Source: Methylobacterium fujisawaense
GTDB lineage: Bacteria; Pseudomonadota; Alphaproteobacteria; Rhizobiales; Beijerinckiaceae
Direction of reading: 5' to 3'
DNA: 64,000 nucleotides
Assembly (NCBI RefSeq): GCF_014138435.1
Contig: NZ_JACJIM010000004.1
Location: 124,001-188,000 of the forward strand
Each line of letters starts with the position of its first letter. The first letter of the stretch is position 1. A program made the position numbers and the translations under genes. This document shows positions 7,636 through 15,687 of the stretch, piece after piece. The notes beneath the pieces were generated by a model. That model did not search any database. It saw only the letters and a list, made by a program, of their open reading frames with translations, and had not been told where the DNA came from.

Positions 7636-8802
7636 TCAGTTCCGGAACAGGCTGAGGATCTGCTGCGTGTTCTGGTTGGCGATCGTGAGCGACTGGATGC
7701 CGAGCTGCTGCTGGACCTGAAGGGCCTTCAGCTTCGTCGATTCTTCTTCCATGTTGCCGTCCACCAGGATGCCGATGGAGGTGTCGTTGGCCTTGGACAG
7801 GACGTCGGTGTAGTTCTGGAACGACTGCATCTGCGACTTGAGCGCACCGAGGTTGGCCGCCACTTCGGTCATCGCGGAGGAGATCCGGTCGACCATCGAG
7901 ATGTAGGCGTTGATCTTCGACAGGTCGTTCGGCAGGACCGTCGAGATGTCCATCGTGTCAAATTTCAGGTTGTAGGCCTTGAGGAAGCCGTTGTTGTCCG
8001 CGCCGAGCACGGAGTATTCCTTGTTGAGGATGCCGCCGGTGCCATCCTTGCCCACCTTGGCTGAAGCATTCGCCGACGTCCGCGCGGCCTCGAAAGTCGC
8101 CTTGGCGGCATCGTAACTGGCCTTCGCGCTCGTGTAGGCGGTCACGTCCGCGGAGGTCTTGCCGCTGCTGGTGTAGGCCGCATAGGCGGCGTCGTACGTG
8201 GCTTGCGCCGTCGTCCAGGCCGCCAGCGACGTGGTCGCGGCACTCGTGCCGGCGCTCCCGTTGCCCGTCTTCGCATCGTACAGCTTGAGCTTGTTCGTGT
8301 CGATGTCGGTCGTCGTCAGGATCGGCTGGCCCAGCACCCGGGTGAAGCCCGAGACGACCTTCCGGATCGGCGAGTAGGTGGGCTGGTTCGAGTCGACCGA
8401 CAGCCAGGCTTCGCCGGCCTGCGAGGCATCCGCAGCATAGGCGCGGAAGCGGGAGAGGGTCGCGTTGAGATCGTCCTGGATCAGCATGCGGTCGACGCCG
8501 ACGCCCGACGCCGTGGTCAGCTTCCTTTTGACCTCCTTGAGCTCGTCGACCATCGTGTTGAGGGCCTGGTACGTGATGTTGACGACGCCCAGGCCCTGGC
8601 CGATCGAATCCTTGACGGCGCCGAGGGCGGAATTGTCCTGGCGGATCTGGGTGGCGATCGCCCAGTAGGCGGCGTTGTCCGAAGCGCCCGCGATCTTCAG
8701 GCCCGTCGTGATGACGTCGTTGGTCTTGTCCAGGTTCTGGCCGATGAGCTTCAGCGTCAGCTGCGCCGTCATCGCGGCGTTGTTCGTAAACAGGCTCGAC
8801 AT
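7636..8802 (-). CDS. flagellin (filament protein)
   Basis: The product has 388 residues with typical conserved ends. The N-terminal D0/D1 holds SLFTNNAAMTAQLTLK, TTGLKIAGASDNAAYWAIAT and LNTMVDELKE; the C-terminal D1/D0 ends in LTIANQNTQQILSLFRN. Start at ATG 8802 has a good ribosome site (AAGGGA). The variable centre contains an unusual Ala/Tyr/Thr-rich stretch (residues about 193-250, with TYDAAYAAY, ASYDAAKATFEAA) that reads as two long helices. The filament is exported through the FlhA/FliP/FliQ/FliR gate; FlaF and FlbT in this cluster are its usual alphaproteobacterial regulators. It is the only flagellin gene in the window, with its own leader and terminator. No fliD or fliS is present. 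Confidence 0.96.
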   Translation of the reverse strand: MSSLFTNNAAMTAQLTLKLIGQNLDKTNDVITTGLKIAGASDNAAYWAIATQIRQDNSALGAVKDSIGQGLGVVNITYQALNTMVDELKEVKRKLTTASGVGVDRMLIQDDLNATLSRFRAYAADASQAGEAWLSVDSNQPTYSPIRKVVSGFTRVLGQPILTTTDIDTNKLKLYDAKTGNGSAGTSAATTSLAAWTTAQATYDAAYAAYTSSGKTSADVTAYTSAKASYDAAKATFEAARTSANASAKVGKDGTGGILNKEYSVLGADNNGFLKAYNLKFDTMDISTVLPNDLSKINAYISMVDRISSAMTEVAANLGALKSQMQSFQNYTDVLSKANDTSIGILVDGNMEEESTKLKALQVQQQLGIQSLTIANQNTQQILSLFRN

Positions 8803-9069
8803 AACGATGTCCCTTGGAAGACGTTGTTTCTGGGACATGCCGGATTCTCGCCGGCATAGCAGGGCGGCTTCATGCCTTTGAGATCGCCCGTCCGGGTCGG
8901 ATCTCAACCTGCTATCAATGCTGCACCGAACGAGACATGACCTTTGTGGCCGACCGATCCATTTGCAGCGCCGATGTGATGGACTAGCTATCCTCGCAAG
9001 TCAACGTCAAAATAGACCCGTTGTGGAAAAATTTATGACGCCTCGACCTTAGAATTGTTTCGGGTCTGA
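8803..9069 (-). promoter_or_regulatory. flagellin leader and promoter region
   Basis: This gap of 267 bases between fliP and the flagellin start must hold the flagellin promoter and a long untranslated leader. Its upstream half (about 9000-9060) is A+T-rich compared with the genes. On the minus strand a repeated TTGAC (TTGACGTTGACTT, near 8998-9010) is visible, but I cannot fit a convincing sigma-54, sigma-28 or sigma-70 spacing. The leader hairpin is listed separately. Confidence 0.45.
8837..8857 (-). promoter_or_regulatory. hairpin in the flagellin mRNA leader
   Basis: ATGCCGG (8837-8843) and CCGGCAT (8851-8857) form a perfect 7-bp stem with a 7-base loop, ending about 34 bases before the flagellin start codon. 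In Caulobacter, FlbT acts on the 5' leader of flagellin mRNA; an flbT gene is present in this cluster. That this hairpin is the target is an inference. Confidence 0.55.
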
Positions 9070-9807
9070 TTAGAAATACGATTTCACAAGACCGCTGATC
9101 AGCATGTTCCATCCGTCGATCAGTACGAAGAACAGGATCTTGAAAGGCAGCGAAATCACCGTCGGCGGCAGCATCATCATACCCATGGACATGACCAGCA
9201 CCGCGATGACCATGTCGATGACGAGGAAGGGAAGCGCGATCAGGAAGCCGATCTCGAAACCGCGCCGCAGTTCGGAGATCATGAAGGCCGGGATCAGGAT
9301 CCTCAGGTCGGATCTGCCGCCATCCGGCGCCTTGGACGCATTGGCCGCGGCCATCTCCGCGAAGGTGTCGAGATCCTTCGGTCGGACATGGGCCAGCATG
9401 AAGTCCCGGAACGGCGCGGTCACCTTGGCGAAGGCTTCCTCCTCGCTGATCCTGTTCTCGGTGAGCGGGCGGACGCCGTCCTGCCAGGCACGATCGAAGG
9501 TCGGCCCCATGACATAGAAGGTCATGAACAGCGACAGGCTGATCAGCACGAGATTCGCCGGGGCGCTCTGGAGGCCCAGCCCCGAGCGGAGGAACGAGAG
9601 TGCGACGACGAAGCGGGTGAAGCTCGTCACCATGACAAGGAGACCCGGCGCGATCGACAGGACGGTCATCAGCGCGATGAGCTGGATCATCCGCCCGCTG
9701 ATCGAGCCGTTTCCTGGGGGCAGAACCTGGTCGAGGCTGAAATTCTGCGCGTGCGCCGCCGTGGCGACAAGGAGGAGCGAGCTCGCGATCCAGACGCGAC
9801 GCAGCAT
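9070..9807 (-). CDS. fliP: flagellar export gate protein FliP
   Basis: The product has 245 residues from the ATG at 9807 (MLRRVWIASSLLLVATAAHA, a cleavable signal peptide as is normal for FliP). Family signatures are SFTRFVVALSFLRSGLG, FMTFYVMGPTFDRAW and the C-terminal pair of membrane helices with GFLIALPFLVIDMVIAVLVM and MGMMMLPP. FliP builds the core of the type III export gate with FliQ and FliR, encoded 12-15 kb away. It is the last gene of the flgB-to-fliP operon; fliL ends about 58 bases upstream. No fliO is seen, as is common in alphaproteobacteria. Confidence 0.96.
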   Translation of the reverse strand: MLRRVWIASSLLLVATAAHAQNFSLDQVLPPGNGSISGRMIQLIALMTVLSIAPGLLVMVTSFTRFVVALSFLRSGLGLQSAPANLVLISLSLFMTFYVMGPTFDRAWQDGVRPLTENRISEEEAFAKVTAPFRDFMLAHVRPKDLDTFAEMAAANASKAPDGGRSDLRILIPAFMISELRRGFEIGFLIALPFLVIDMVIAVLVMSMGMMMLPPTVISLPFKILFFVLIDGWNMLISGLVKSYF

Positions 9808-9865
9808 GGTGTGACTGATCCTGATGATTGTCGGCCGGGGTCGAAGAGGTGGCCGACGGAGCGCC

Positions 9866-10348
9866 CTACTGGACGACGAGTGTTTCGATGAAGAAGTCTT
9901 GGACTTGGCCATTGCTTCGGATCTGGACGCGTTCGGTCAGATCCTCGCGCAAGTGGCTCAGGCCGCTCGGTCCCTCGATCTGCGCGACGGTCAGGGTGCG
10001 CAGGTAGCCGACGATGTCCTGGCGGATCTCCGCGGCGATCGCCTTGGGGTTGCCGAGGGCCCCACCCTTGACGACGATGGACGATTCCAGACGGACCCAG
10101 ACATCGCCGGGGCCGGCGAGGTTCGTCACCACGGTGCCGAGACTCGCGACAGTCGCGTTCGCATCGTAGGGGGCCACCCGCTGGACGCGCTCCTCCTCGG
10201 CCTTCTTCCGCTCGTCGACGGCCTTCTCGATCCGTGTGGCCATGTAGAGGCCGCTCGCTCCCCCGACCCCGACCGCCAGGACCGTGAGCATCGCGAGGAG
10301 GAGCAGCCAGCGGAGCTTGGAGCGGCGGGATGCGGAATCGGAAGCCAT
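9866..10348 (-). CDS. fliL: flagellar basal-body protein FliL
   Basis: The product has 160 residues. A short cytoplasmic Arg/Lys-rich head is followed by one membrane helix (WLLLLAMLTVLAVGVGGASGLYMA), a charged linker (DERKKAEEERVQ) and a periplasmic domain ending LREDLTERVQIRSNGQVQDFFIETLVVQ, the typical FliL end. FliL surrounds the stator and supports motor torque. Start at ATG 10348 gives the correct head and helix. It lies between flgH and fliP in the standard rhizobial order. A second FliL-like gene is at 19.98-20.42 kb. Confidence 0.92.
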   Translation of the reverse strand: MASDSASRRSKLRWLLLLAMLTVLAVGVGGASGLYMATRIEKAVDERKKAEEERVQRVAPYDANATVASLGTVVTNLAGPGDVWVRLESSIVVKGGALGNPKAIAAEIRQDIVGYLRTLTVAQIEGPSGLSHLREDLTERVQIRSNGQVQDFFIETLVVQ

Positions 10349-10368
10349 GGATCTCGCCAGCCTCGGGT

Positions 10369-11067
10369 TCAGAACGGCGTGGCCAGGTCGTAGACCTGCT
10401 GGACGACGGCGGGCTGCTGCACCTCCATCAGGCGCCCCCGGCCGCCGTAGGAAACGCGCGCCTCCGCGATCTTGTCGTAGTCGATCGTGTTCCGGCGCGA
10501 GATGTCGCGCGGACGGACGATGCCGGCGATGTTCAGGACACGGACCTCGTAATTGACCCGCACTTCCTGCGAGCCGCTGATCAGCAGGTTGCCGTTGGGA
10601 AACAGATGCGTGACGACGGCCGCCACGGAGAGCCGGAGCTGCTCTTTGCGGTCGATGGTGCCCTGCCCCTTCGTCGAGGAATTGCCATTGACCTCGTAAT
10701 GGTTCTTCGACTCCGGCGTGAGACCGAACAGGTCGAACTGGAGATCCAGGCTCGACTTGGCGCGCGAATCGCGCGACCGGTCGGTGGCATTGTCGAACTG
10801 GGCCTTGTCGTTCATCGCGATGAGAACGGTCAGCACGTCGCCGACATTCTTGGCGCGCGGATCCTGAAACAGGTCCGCGCTCTGCTGAGCCCAGGTCGAA
10901 TGGTACCCCTGACCCTGCGTCGCCACGTAGAGCGGCGGCACGCTGTCGTGGTTCGGATCGATGCCGAGGCCCACCGGGCTCAGGGCCGGCGCGCGGCCGA
11001 TCTCTTGGATGGGCGTCGCGCAAGCCCCGAGGGCCGTGAGCGCCGCGATGGCGGCCAAGCGCTTCAT
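10369..11067 (-). CDS. flgH: flagellar L-ring lipoprotein FlgH
   Basis: The product has 232 residues with a lipoprotein signal (MKRLAAIAALTALGAC; lipid-anchored Cys16). Conserved blocks are DLFQDPRAKNVGDVLTVLI, NGNSSTKGQGTIDRKEQL, VVTHLFPNGNLLISGSQEV and NIAGIVRPRDI, all diagnostic of FlgH. It forms the outer-membrane bushing of the rod. Start ATG 11067 overlaps the motE stop by 4 bases (ATGA), so translation is probably coupled. The gene is part of the flgB-to-fliP operon. Confidence 0.96.
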   Translation of the reverse strand: MKRLAAIAALTALGACATPIQEIGRAPALSPVGLGIDPNHDSVPPLYVATQGQGYHSTWAQQSADLFQDPRAKNVGDVLTVLIAMNDKAQFDNATDRSRDSRAKSSLDLQFDLFGLTPESKNHYEVNGNSSTKGQGTIDRKEQLRLSVAAVVTHLFPNGNLLISGSQEVRVNYEVRVLNIAGIVRPRDISRRNTIDYDKIAEARVSYGGRGRLMEVQQPAVVQQVYDLATPF

Positions 11068-11687
11068 CCTGATGTCTCGCTGTCCTGCGGATGGCGGTCC
11101 CCCTCGTCCATACGCGGCTGGGGCTGCGCCTTGACGGCCTCGCCGGGCCTCTGGGGCGTCGGCTTCTTCGGCGGGGTGTTCGTGATGACGTTGGCCAGGC
11201 GCGCGGCCCGACCCGGTTCCATCTCGTTCAGGATCGCGCTGGCGATGCGCGCGTCGAGCCGAGTCAGGATCGCGGCTGCCGCCTCGCTGTCCATGGCAGT
11301 CAGCTGCTGTGCCGCTGCCTCGGGCCGCATCCGGGCGTAGATCGCCGTGACGCTCTCGTCCGCCTTGGCGAGGAAGGCTTGCCGGCGCTTCAGCCATTCC
11401 TCGTACTCGGCACGCTTGGCCTCGAGCTGGCTGATCCGGTTCTCGATATCCTTGGACAGCGCGGTGAGCGCCTCCTTCTGCCAAGCGAAGCGGGCATCGG
11501 CGGCGGCGTTCGCGATGCCGGCGCAGTACTGCGCGGGACGGGACTCCTCAGTCTTGCCCGGCTCGCCCGGCTTCTGCTGGGCGGCCGCCTGCGTTGCCGA
11601 CAGCGCGACGGCTGAGGTCAGGAAAAGGCCGCGCCAGCTCCGTACGGAGTCCAGGCCGATGCGGCGCATGCGGATTGGACCGGTCAT
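11064..11687 (-). CDS. motE: MotE family protein (MotC chaperone)
   Basis: The product has 207 residues. A signal peptide (ending SATQAAAQ) is followed by a coiled coil (ALTALSKDIENRISQLEAKRAEYEEWLKRR) and then a small helical domain shared with the MgtE N-terminal region (ARMRPEAAAQQLTAMDSEAAAAILTRL, ASAILNEMEP). In Sinorhizobium, MotE is a periplasmic protein that stabilises MotC. ATG 11687 overlaps the flgI stop by 4 bases; a second in-frame ATG at 11669 would give a more standard signal peptide. The C-terminal 35 residues are Pro/Gln/Lys-rich and probably disordered. Order flgI-motE-flgH is the rhizobial arrangement. Confidence 0.85.
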   Translation of the reverse strand: MTGPIRMRRIGLDSVRSWRGLFLTSAVALSATQAAAQQKPGEPGKTEESRPAQYCAGIANAAADARFAWQKEALTALSKDIENRISQLEAKRAEYEEWLKRRQAFLAKADESVTAIYARMRPEAAAQQLTAMDSEAAAAILTRLDARIASAILNEMEPGRAARLANVITNTPPKKPTPQRPGEAVKAQPQPRMDEGDRHPQDSETSG

Positions 11688-12787
11688 TGGATCACCAGCT
11701 CCGCCTGCAGGGCCCCCGCCGTCTTCACGGCCTGGAGGATGGCGATCACGTCCGTCGGCTTCATCCCGACATTGTTCAGGCCCCGGATCAGGGTCTGCAG
11801 GTCGGGCCCCGAGACGATCGCGAGGCGTGCCATCCGCTCGCCCGCCTCGATGTCGGTCCGCGGCACGACGGTCGTCTGCCCGTCGGAGAACGGAGCGGGC
11901 TGGGACACCTGCGGGGTCTCGGTGATGCGCACGGTGAGGTCGCCGTGCGTCACCGCCACGGTGGAGACCTGGACGTTCCGGCCGATCACGACGGTGCCGG
12001 TCCGCTGGTCGATCACCACCTTCGCGGGAATATCCGGCTGGACCTGCAATTCGCCGATCTCGGCCATGAATCGGGTCCGACCCACATGGCCGGGCCGGGA
12101 CAGGACGACGGTTCGGTAGTCGCGCGGGCTCGCAGCACGCTTCCCGTACTTCTGGAGCGTGTAGGCGTTGATGGCGTCGGAGATCAGGACGGCCGTGCGG
12201 AAATCCGGGTTCTTCAGTTCGAGCGCCATGCCCGGCAACTCGTTGAACGTGCCGGCGACGGCGCGCTCCACCAGCGCGCCGTTGGGGATCCGGGCGGCCG
12301 TCGCCACCCCGGAGACCAGGGACTCCGCCTGCCCAGTGGCGCTGAACCCGGAGACGACGAGGGCGCCCTGGGCGACCGCATAGACTTGCCCGTCTCCGCC
12401 CGAGAGCGGTGTCATCAGCAGGGTGCCGCCGCGCAGGGAGGTGGCGTCGCCCATGGAGTTCACGGAGACGTCGACGCGCGAGCCCGGCTCCACGTAGGCC
12501 GGAAGGTTGGCGGTGACCATGACCGCCGCGACGTTGCGGGTTCGCAGCCGCTGGTCGCGCACGTTGATGCCCAGGCGATCGAGCATCGATTGCAGGGATT
12601 GTTCCGTGAACTGCGCGTTGCGCAGGGTATCGCCGGTGCTCTGCAGGCCGGTGACGAGCCCGTAGCCGACGATCTGATTGTCGCGCACGCCCTGGAGCGA
12701 CGCGATGTCCTTGATCCGCGTCGCCGCTGCAGGCGCCGGCCAGAGAGCGAGGGCGGTCAGGAGAAGGGACAGCAGCCGGCGCATCAC
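11684..12787 (-). CDS. flgI: flagellar P-ring protein FlgI
   Basis: The product has 367 residues with a signal peptide (MMRRLLSLLLTALALWPAPAAA). Strong family blocks are IASLQGVRDNQIVGYGLVTG, GLQSTGDTLRNAQFTEQSL and DVSVNSMGDATSLRGGTLL; VVIDQRTGTVVIGRNVQ and LIRGLNNVGMKPTDVIAILQ lie toward the end. It polymerises around the rod in the peptidoglycan layer after FlgA helps it fold. Start overlaps the flgA stop by 4 bases and the end overlaps motE by 4 bases. Length is normal for FlgI (about 365-370). Confidence 0.97.
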   Translation of the reverse strand: MMRRLLSLLLTALALWPAPAAATRIKDIASLQGVRDNQIVGYGLVTGLQSTGDTLRNAQFTEQSLQSMLDRLGINVRDQRLRTRNVAAVMVTANLPAYVEPGSRVDVSVNSMGDATSLRGGTLLMTPLSGGDGQVYAVAQGALVVSGFSATGQAESLVSGVATAARIPNGALVERAVAGTFNELPGMALELKNPDFRTAVLISDAINAYTLQKYGKRAASPRDYRTVVLSRPGHVGRTRFMAEIGELQVQPDIPAKVVIDQRTGTVVIGRNVQVSTVAVTHGDLTVRITETPQVSQPAPFSDGQTTVVPRTDIEAGERMARLAIVSGPDLQTLIRGLNNVGMKPTDVIAILQAVKTAGALQAELVIQ

Positions 12788-13269
12788 GGCTGCCCCGTCC
12801 GGACGTGGCCATCGGGCTGGACGATGCCCTGGACGACCCGTCCCGTCGCCAAGTTCCGCACGCTGACCGCCTCGTTCACGGCGGCGTTCGCCAGGGCCTG
12901 GCCGACGGTGGTGATCACCACCCCGTGCTCCTCGAAGACGATCACGGTCGGGGTGCCCCGGGTCACGAGCTTTGCCTCTTCGAGGGCGGTCGACGGGATC
13001 GTCTCGCCGGGCAGGAGGGTCCGCCGGGCGATCCGTCCGACCGCATGCGCCACCGAGTCGACGACCGGCAGACGCGGCCGGTAGCTTTCCGGATAGGCCT
13101 GCTCGCGCAGCATCGTCGGCTTGATCACGTCGCCCGCGTAGATCGTGGCGACCGGCACCGGCAGGACCTGTTCCGCGGCGACGGCCGGCACGGACGCGAG
13201 GCCGAGCGTGCAGGCCGCGCCCAGCGCTATCCGTGCCACGATCCCGACGGGGCGAGCTGCATGGGCCAT
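12784..13269 (-). CDS. flgA: P-ring assembly chaperone FlgA
   Basis: The product has 161 residues with a signal peptide (…TLGLASVPAVAA) and an SAF-type domain: VPVATIYAGDVIKPTMLREQ, VGRIARRTLLPGETIP, VFEEHGVVITTVGQALANAA, and the closing VSVRNLATGRVVQGIV. FlgA is a periplasmic chaperone for FlgI. It is at the short end of the family but contains the full conserved C-terminal domain. The flgG stop is 4 bases upstream and the flgI start overlaps its stop, so both are probably translated from one message. Confidence 0.94.
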   Translation of the reverse strand: MAHAARPVGIVARIALGAACTLGLASVPAVAAEQVLPVPVATIYAGDVIKPTMLREQAYPESYRPRLPVVDSVAHAVGRIARRTLLPGETIPSTALEEAKLVTRGTPTVIVFEEHGVVITTVGQALANAAVNEAVSVRNLATGRVVQGIVQPDGHVRTGQP

Positions 13270-13273
13270 GGTT

Positions 13274-14062
13274 TTAGCGGATGCCCTTCGAGATCGTGCC
13301 GGCCATCTCGTCCGCGGCCTGGATCACCTTCGAGTTCATCTCGAAGGCCCGCTGCGCCGAGATCAGACTGGTGATCTCCCGGACCGGGTCGACGTTGGAG
13401 GTCTCCAGATAGCCCTGGTGGATCTTGCCGAAGCCGGGATCGCCGGCGAATCCGGTGACCGGAAGTCCCGAGGCAGCGGTCTCGCGGTACAGGCCGTTGC
13501 CCAGGGGCTCGAGCCCGGCATCGTTGGTGAAGTTGGCGATCTGGAGCTGGCCGATCGTCTGCGGCAATTGCTGTCCGTCGACCTTGACCATCACTTGGCC
13601 GGTCTCGTTGATCACCACGTCGACGGCGTTCTGCGGGATGATGATCGCCGGATCGACGCTGTAGCCCTCCGCGGTGACCAGGCGCCCGTCGGCGTTCTTG
13701 TTGAAGGAGCCGGCGCGGGTGTAGTTGATCTCGCCGTTGGGCATCGTCACCTGGAACCAGCCCCGGCCGTTGAGCGCGAGATCGAGGGGATTGGTCGTGT
13801 TGTTGAGCGGGCCCTGCCGGTGCAGGTTCCGGATCGCGGTGTTGCGCACGCCGAGGCCGAGCATGGCGCCTTCGGGGATCGCCGACTCGCCGGCCTGGAT
13901 CGGGACGCCCGCCGGCCGTTCGGCCTGATAGATGAGGTCCTTGAATTCCGCGCGGGCCGCCTTGAACGCTGTCGTGTTCAGGTTCGCGATGTTGTTGGCG
14001 ATGACTTCCACGTTCAATTGCTGGGCATTCATGCCCGTGGCCGCGATGGCGAGCGCTCTCAT
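13274..14062 (-). CDS. flgG: flagellar distal rod protein FlgG
   Basis: The product has 262 residues, the usual FlgG length. The N-terminal rod motif ([40 protein letters not shown]) and the C-terminal [35 protein letters not shown] are both typical; the middle has [14 protein letters not shown] and [13 protein letters not shown]. FlgG makes the distal rod inside the L and P rings, encoded immediately downstream. It follows fliE by 92 bases, the largest gap inside this operon. Confidence 0.97.
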   Translation of the reverse strand: MRALAIAATGMNAQQLNVEVIANNIANLNTTAFKAARAEFKDLIYQAERPAGVPIQAGESAIPEGAMLGLGVRNTAIRNLHRQGPLNNTTNPLDLALNGRGWFQVTMPNGEINYTRAGSFNKNADGRLVTAEGYSVDPAIIIPQNAVDVVINETGQVMVKVDGQQLPQTIGQLQIANFTNDAGLEPLGNGLYRETAASGLPVTGFAGDPGFGKIHQGYLETSNVDPVREITSLISAQRAFEMNSKVIQAADEMAGTISKGIR

Positions 14063-14154
14063 GACCGGATCCTTGCGCGGGAGGAATGGGTGACGGTGTT
14101 CGGGTAGGGGCTGAGCGCCGCCCCGGGGCGGCGCCGTCGTGGCGGGCGGACGCG

Positions 14155-14490
14155 TCAGATCGCCATGCGGACGATTTCCAGGTAGGCGGCGACGACCTTG
14201 TCCCGGATGGCGACCGCCGTCTGGAGGGTCTGCTCGGCGGACATCACCGCCTCCACCACGGCCTGGGTGGATGTCTTGCCCTGAATCCCGGAGATGGCGG
14301 CCGCCTCGCCGGTCTTCACCGTGTCGCGCATCTGACCCGCGATCTGGGTCAGGAGGTCGCCGAAATTCGATGCGGGTCCCGCAGGGGCCGCCTGCCGGAT
14401 CCCGGGCATCGTGAGGCCGAGGTCGGCCGCGCCGAAGACGGCGTTCGTGTCGGTGACGCTTGTGAGGGCGGCGAGGGACTGGATCATCAC
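14155..14490 (-). CDS. fliE: flagellar rod/MS-ring adaptor FliE
   Basis: The product has 111 residues. The C-terminal half carries the FliE pattern ([50 protein letters not shown]). FliE connects FliF to the proximal rod and is the first rod substrate exported. Start overlaps the flgC stop by 4 bases. Order flgB-flgC-fliE-flgG is the normal rod cluster. Confidence 0.93.
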   Translation of the reverse strand: MMIQSLAALTSVTDTNAVFGAADLGLTMPGIRQAAPAGPASNFGDLLTQIAGQMRDTVKTGEAAAISGIQGKTSTQAVVEAVMSAEQTLQTAVAIRDKVVAAYLEIVRMAI

Positions 14491-14903
14491 GGCCTCAGGA
14501 GTTCGATGATGCTGGCGATCATCGAGCGGGTCTGCTTGATCATCTGAAGGTTGGCCTCGTAGGAGCGGTTGGCCTCCCGCATGTCGGCCATCTCAATCAG
14601 CATGTTCACGTTCGGCAGCTTGACGTTCCCGTTCGCGTCCGCCGCCGGGTTCCCGGGATCGTACTCGACCCGGAACGGCGCCGTGTCCTGCCCGACCTGG
14701 CGGACCGCGACGGCCGCCGTCCCGGAGGCCCGGTCGAGGGCCGTCCGGAACGTGATCGTCTTGCGCGTATAGGGATCGGCTCCCGCGGTGAGGCCCGTGG
14801 ATTGCGCGTTCGCGATGTTCTCCGAGATGACGCGCATGCGCTCGGACTGCGCCTCCATGCCGGAGCCGGCGATCCGCGATGAGGCGGCGAGCGGATCGAT
14901 CAT
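14487..14903 (-). CDS. flgC: flagellar proximal rod protein FlgC
   Basis: The product has 138 residues. N-terminal rod motif: [30 protein letters not shown]; then [11 protein letters not shown]-terminal [38 protein letters not shown]. All fit FlgC (normally 134-140 residues). It is a structural rod protein exported through the type III gate. Start overlaps the flgB stop, and the stop overlaps the fliE start, by 4 bases each. Confidence 0.96.
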   Translation of the reverse strand: MIDPLAASSRIAGSGMEAQSERMRVISENIANAQSTGLTAGADPYTRKTITFRTALDRASGTAAVAVRQVGQDTAPFRVEYDPGNPAADANGNVKLPNVNMLIEMADMREANRSYEANLQMIKQTRSMIASIIELLRP

Positions 14904-15286
14904 TGGCCGGCCTTCACGCTCAGGGCCAGCATCCGGTTGAACGCCTTCACCACGCCGCTGTTGAGGGCTTGGTCGCGGCTGACTTCGCCGGACTTCATCA
15001 TCTGTTCCTCGATGCTGACCGAGTTGCCGGAATGGACGACGTCCCAGCCGGCCGATGACGTCGCGCGCGCCGGTCGCGTGCCGGCACCGTTGGCCTCAAG
15101 GTGGCCCGTATGGGTCGCCGCCATCGTCAGAGCCGTCTTGTCCATCAGGTCCCGGAACGGGGTCAGGTCCCGGGCGCGATAGCCAGGCGTGTTGGCATTC
15201 GCGATATTGCCAGCGATCACGGCTTGGCGTGCCGCAAGATGTTGCAGCTGACGGGATGCGATGTTGAACAGAAAGATCGGGTTCAT
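14900..15286 (-). CDS. flgB: flagellar proximal rod protein FlgB
   Basis: The product has 128 residues with the FlgB pattern: [35 protein letters not shown] near the start, and [32 protein letters not shown] near the end. It heads the ten-gene rod, ring and gate operon that ends with fliP. The operon promoter must lie in the 400-base gap upstream, next to ftcR, the likely activator. Confidence 0.95.
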   Translation of the reverse strand: MNPIFLFNIASRQLQHLAARQAVIAGNIANANTPGYRARDLTPFRDLMDKTALTMAATHTGHLEANGAGTRPARATSSAGWDVVHSGNSVSIEEQMMKSGEVSRDQALNSGVVKAFNRMLALSVKAGQ

Positions 15287-15687
15287 GACCTGTCGGCTTT
15301 CTGACGGGATAAGTCAGGAGGCGGGAAAATCCCGCTGGCGAGGGGCGTATCCTGGGCCGCAACGTTCGTTGTACGGCGAAACATTGTTCTGCAGGCGGAT
15401 CTTTCCTCGATCTGTCTTGTCCGAAGCTTGTGGCGGCCTCCCGCCGCGCTCTCGGGGGGGGGCGCGTGTCCGGTCCGGCCGTTCCGCGGGTTGATCCCCG
15501 TGCGGTCTGGGAGGCGCGGAGCCGGCGTCCGGCACGCCCAGGCTGCGGCCGGATCATCTCCGCGCTGCTTCTCATGCCGGACATGCGGGCCACCGGACGA
15601 TGGACGTCCGGCCGCCTGTCCGCGACGGGCCGGCCAGGAGACCGGCCCTTGTGATGAGCGGATTCCCGCAGAACTCGGATAGAGAGG
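15287..15687 (-). promoter_or_regulatory. flgB operon upstream region with inverted repeat
   Basis: This 401-base gap between ftcR and flgB has no convincing gene; the frames in it are Arg-rich and lack protein-like pattern. About 35 bases before flgB is the inverted repeat GCGGGA-AAA-TCCCGC (15321-15335), which could be an operator or a leader hairpin. The region should contain the promoter of the flgB-fliP operon, but I cannot assign boxes. Confidence 0.4.

Noticed and set aside
8998..9010. TTGACGTTGACTT on the minus strand as a -35 element of the flagellin promoter
   Set aside because: No -10 hexamer at a proper distance; alphaproteobacterial flagellin promoters vary and I cannot support a sigma assignment.
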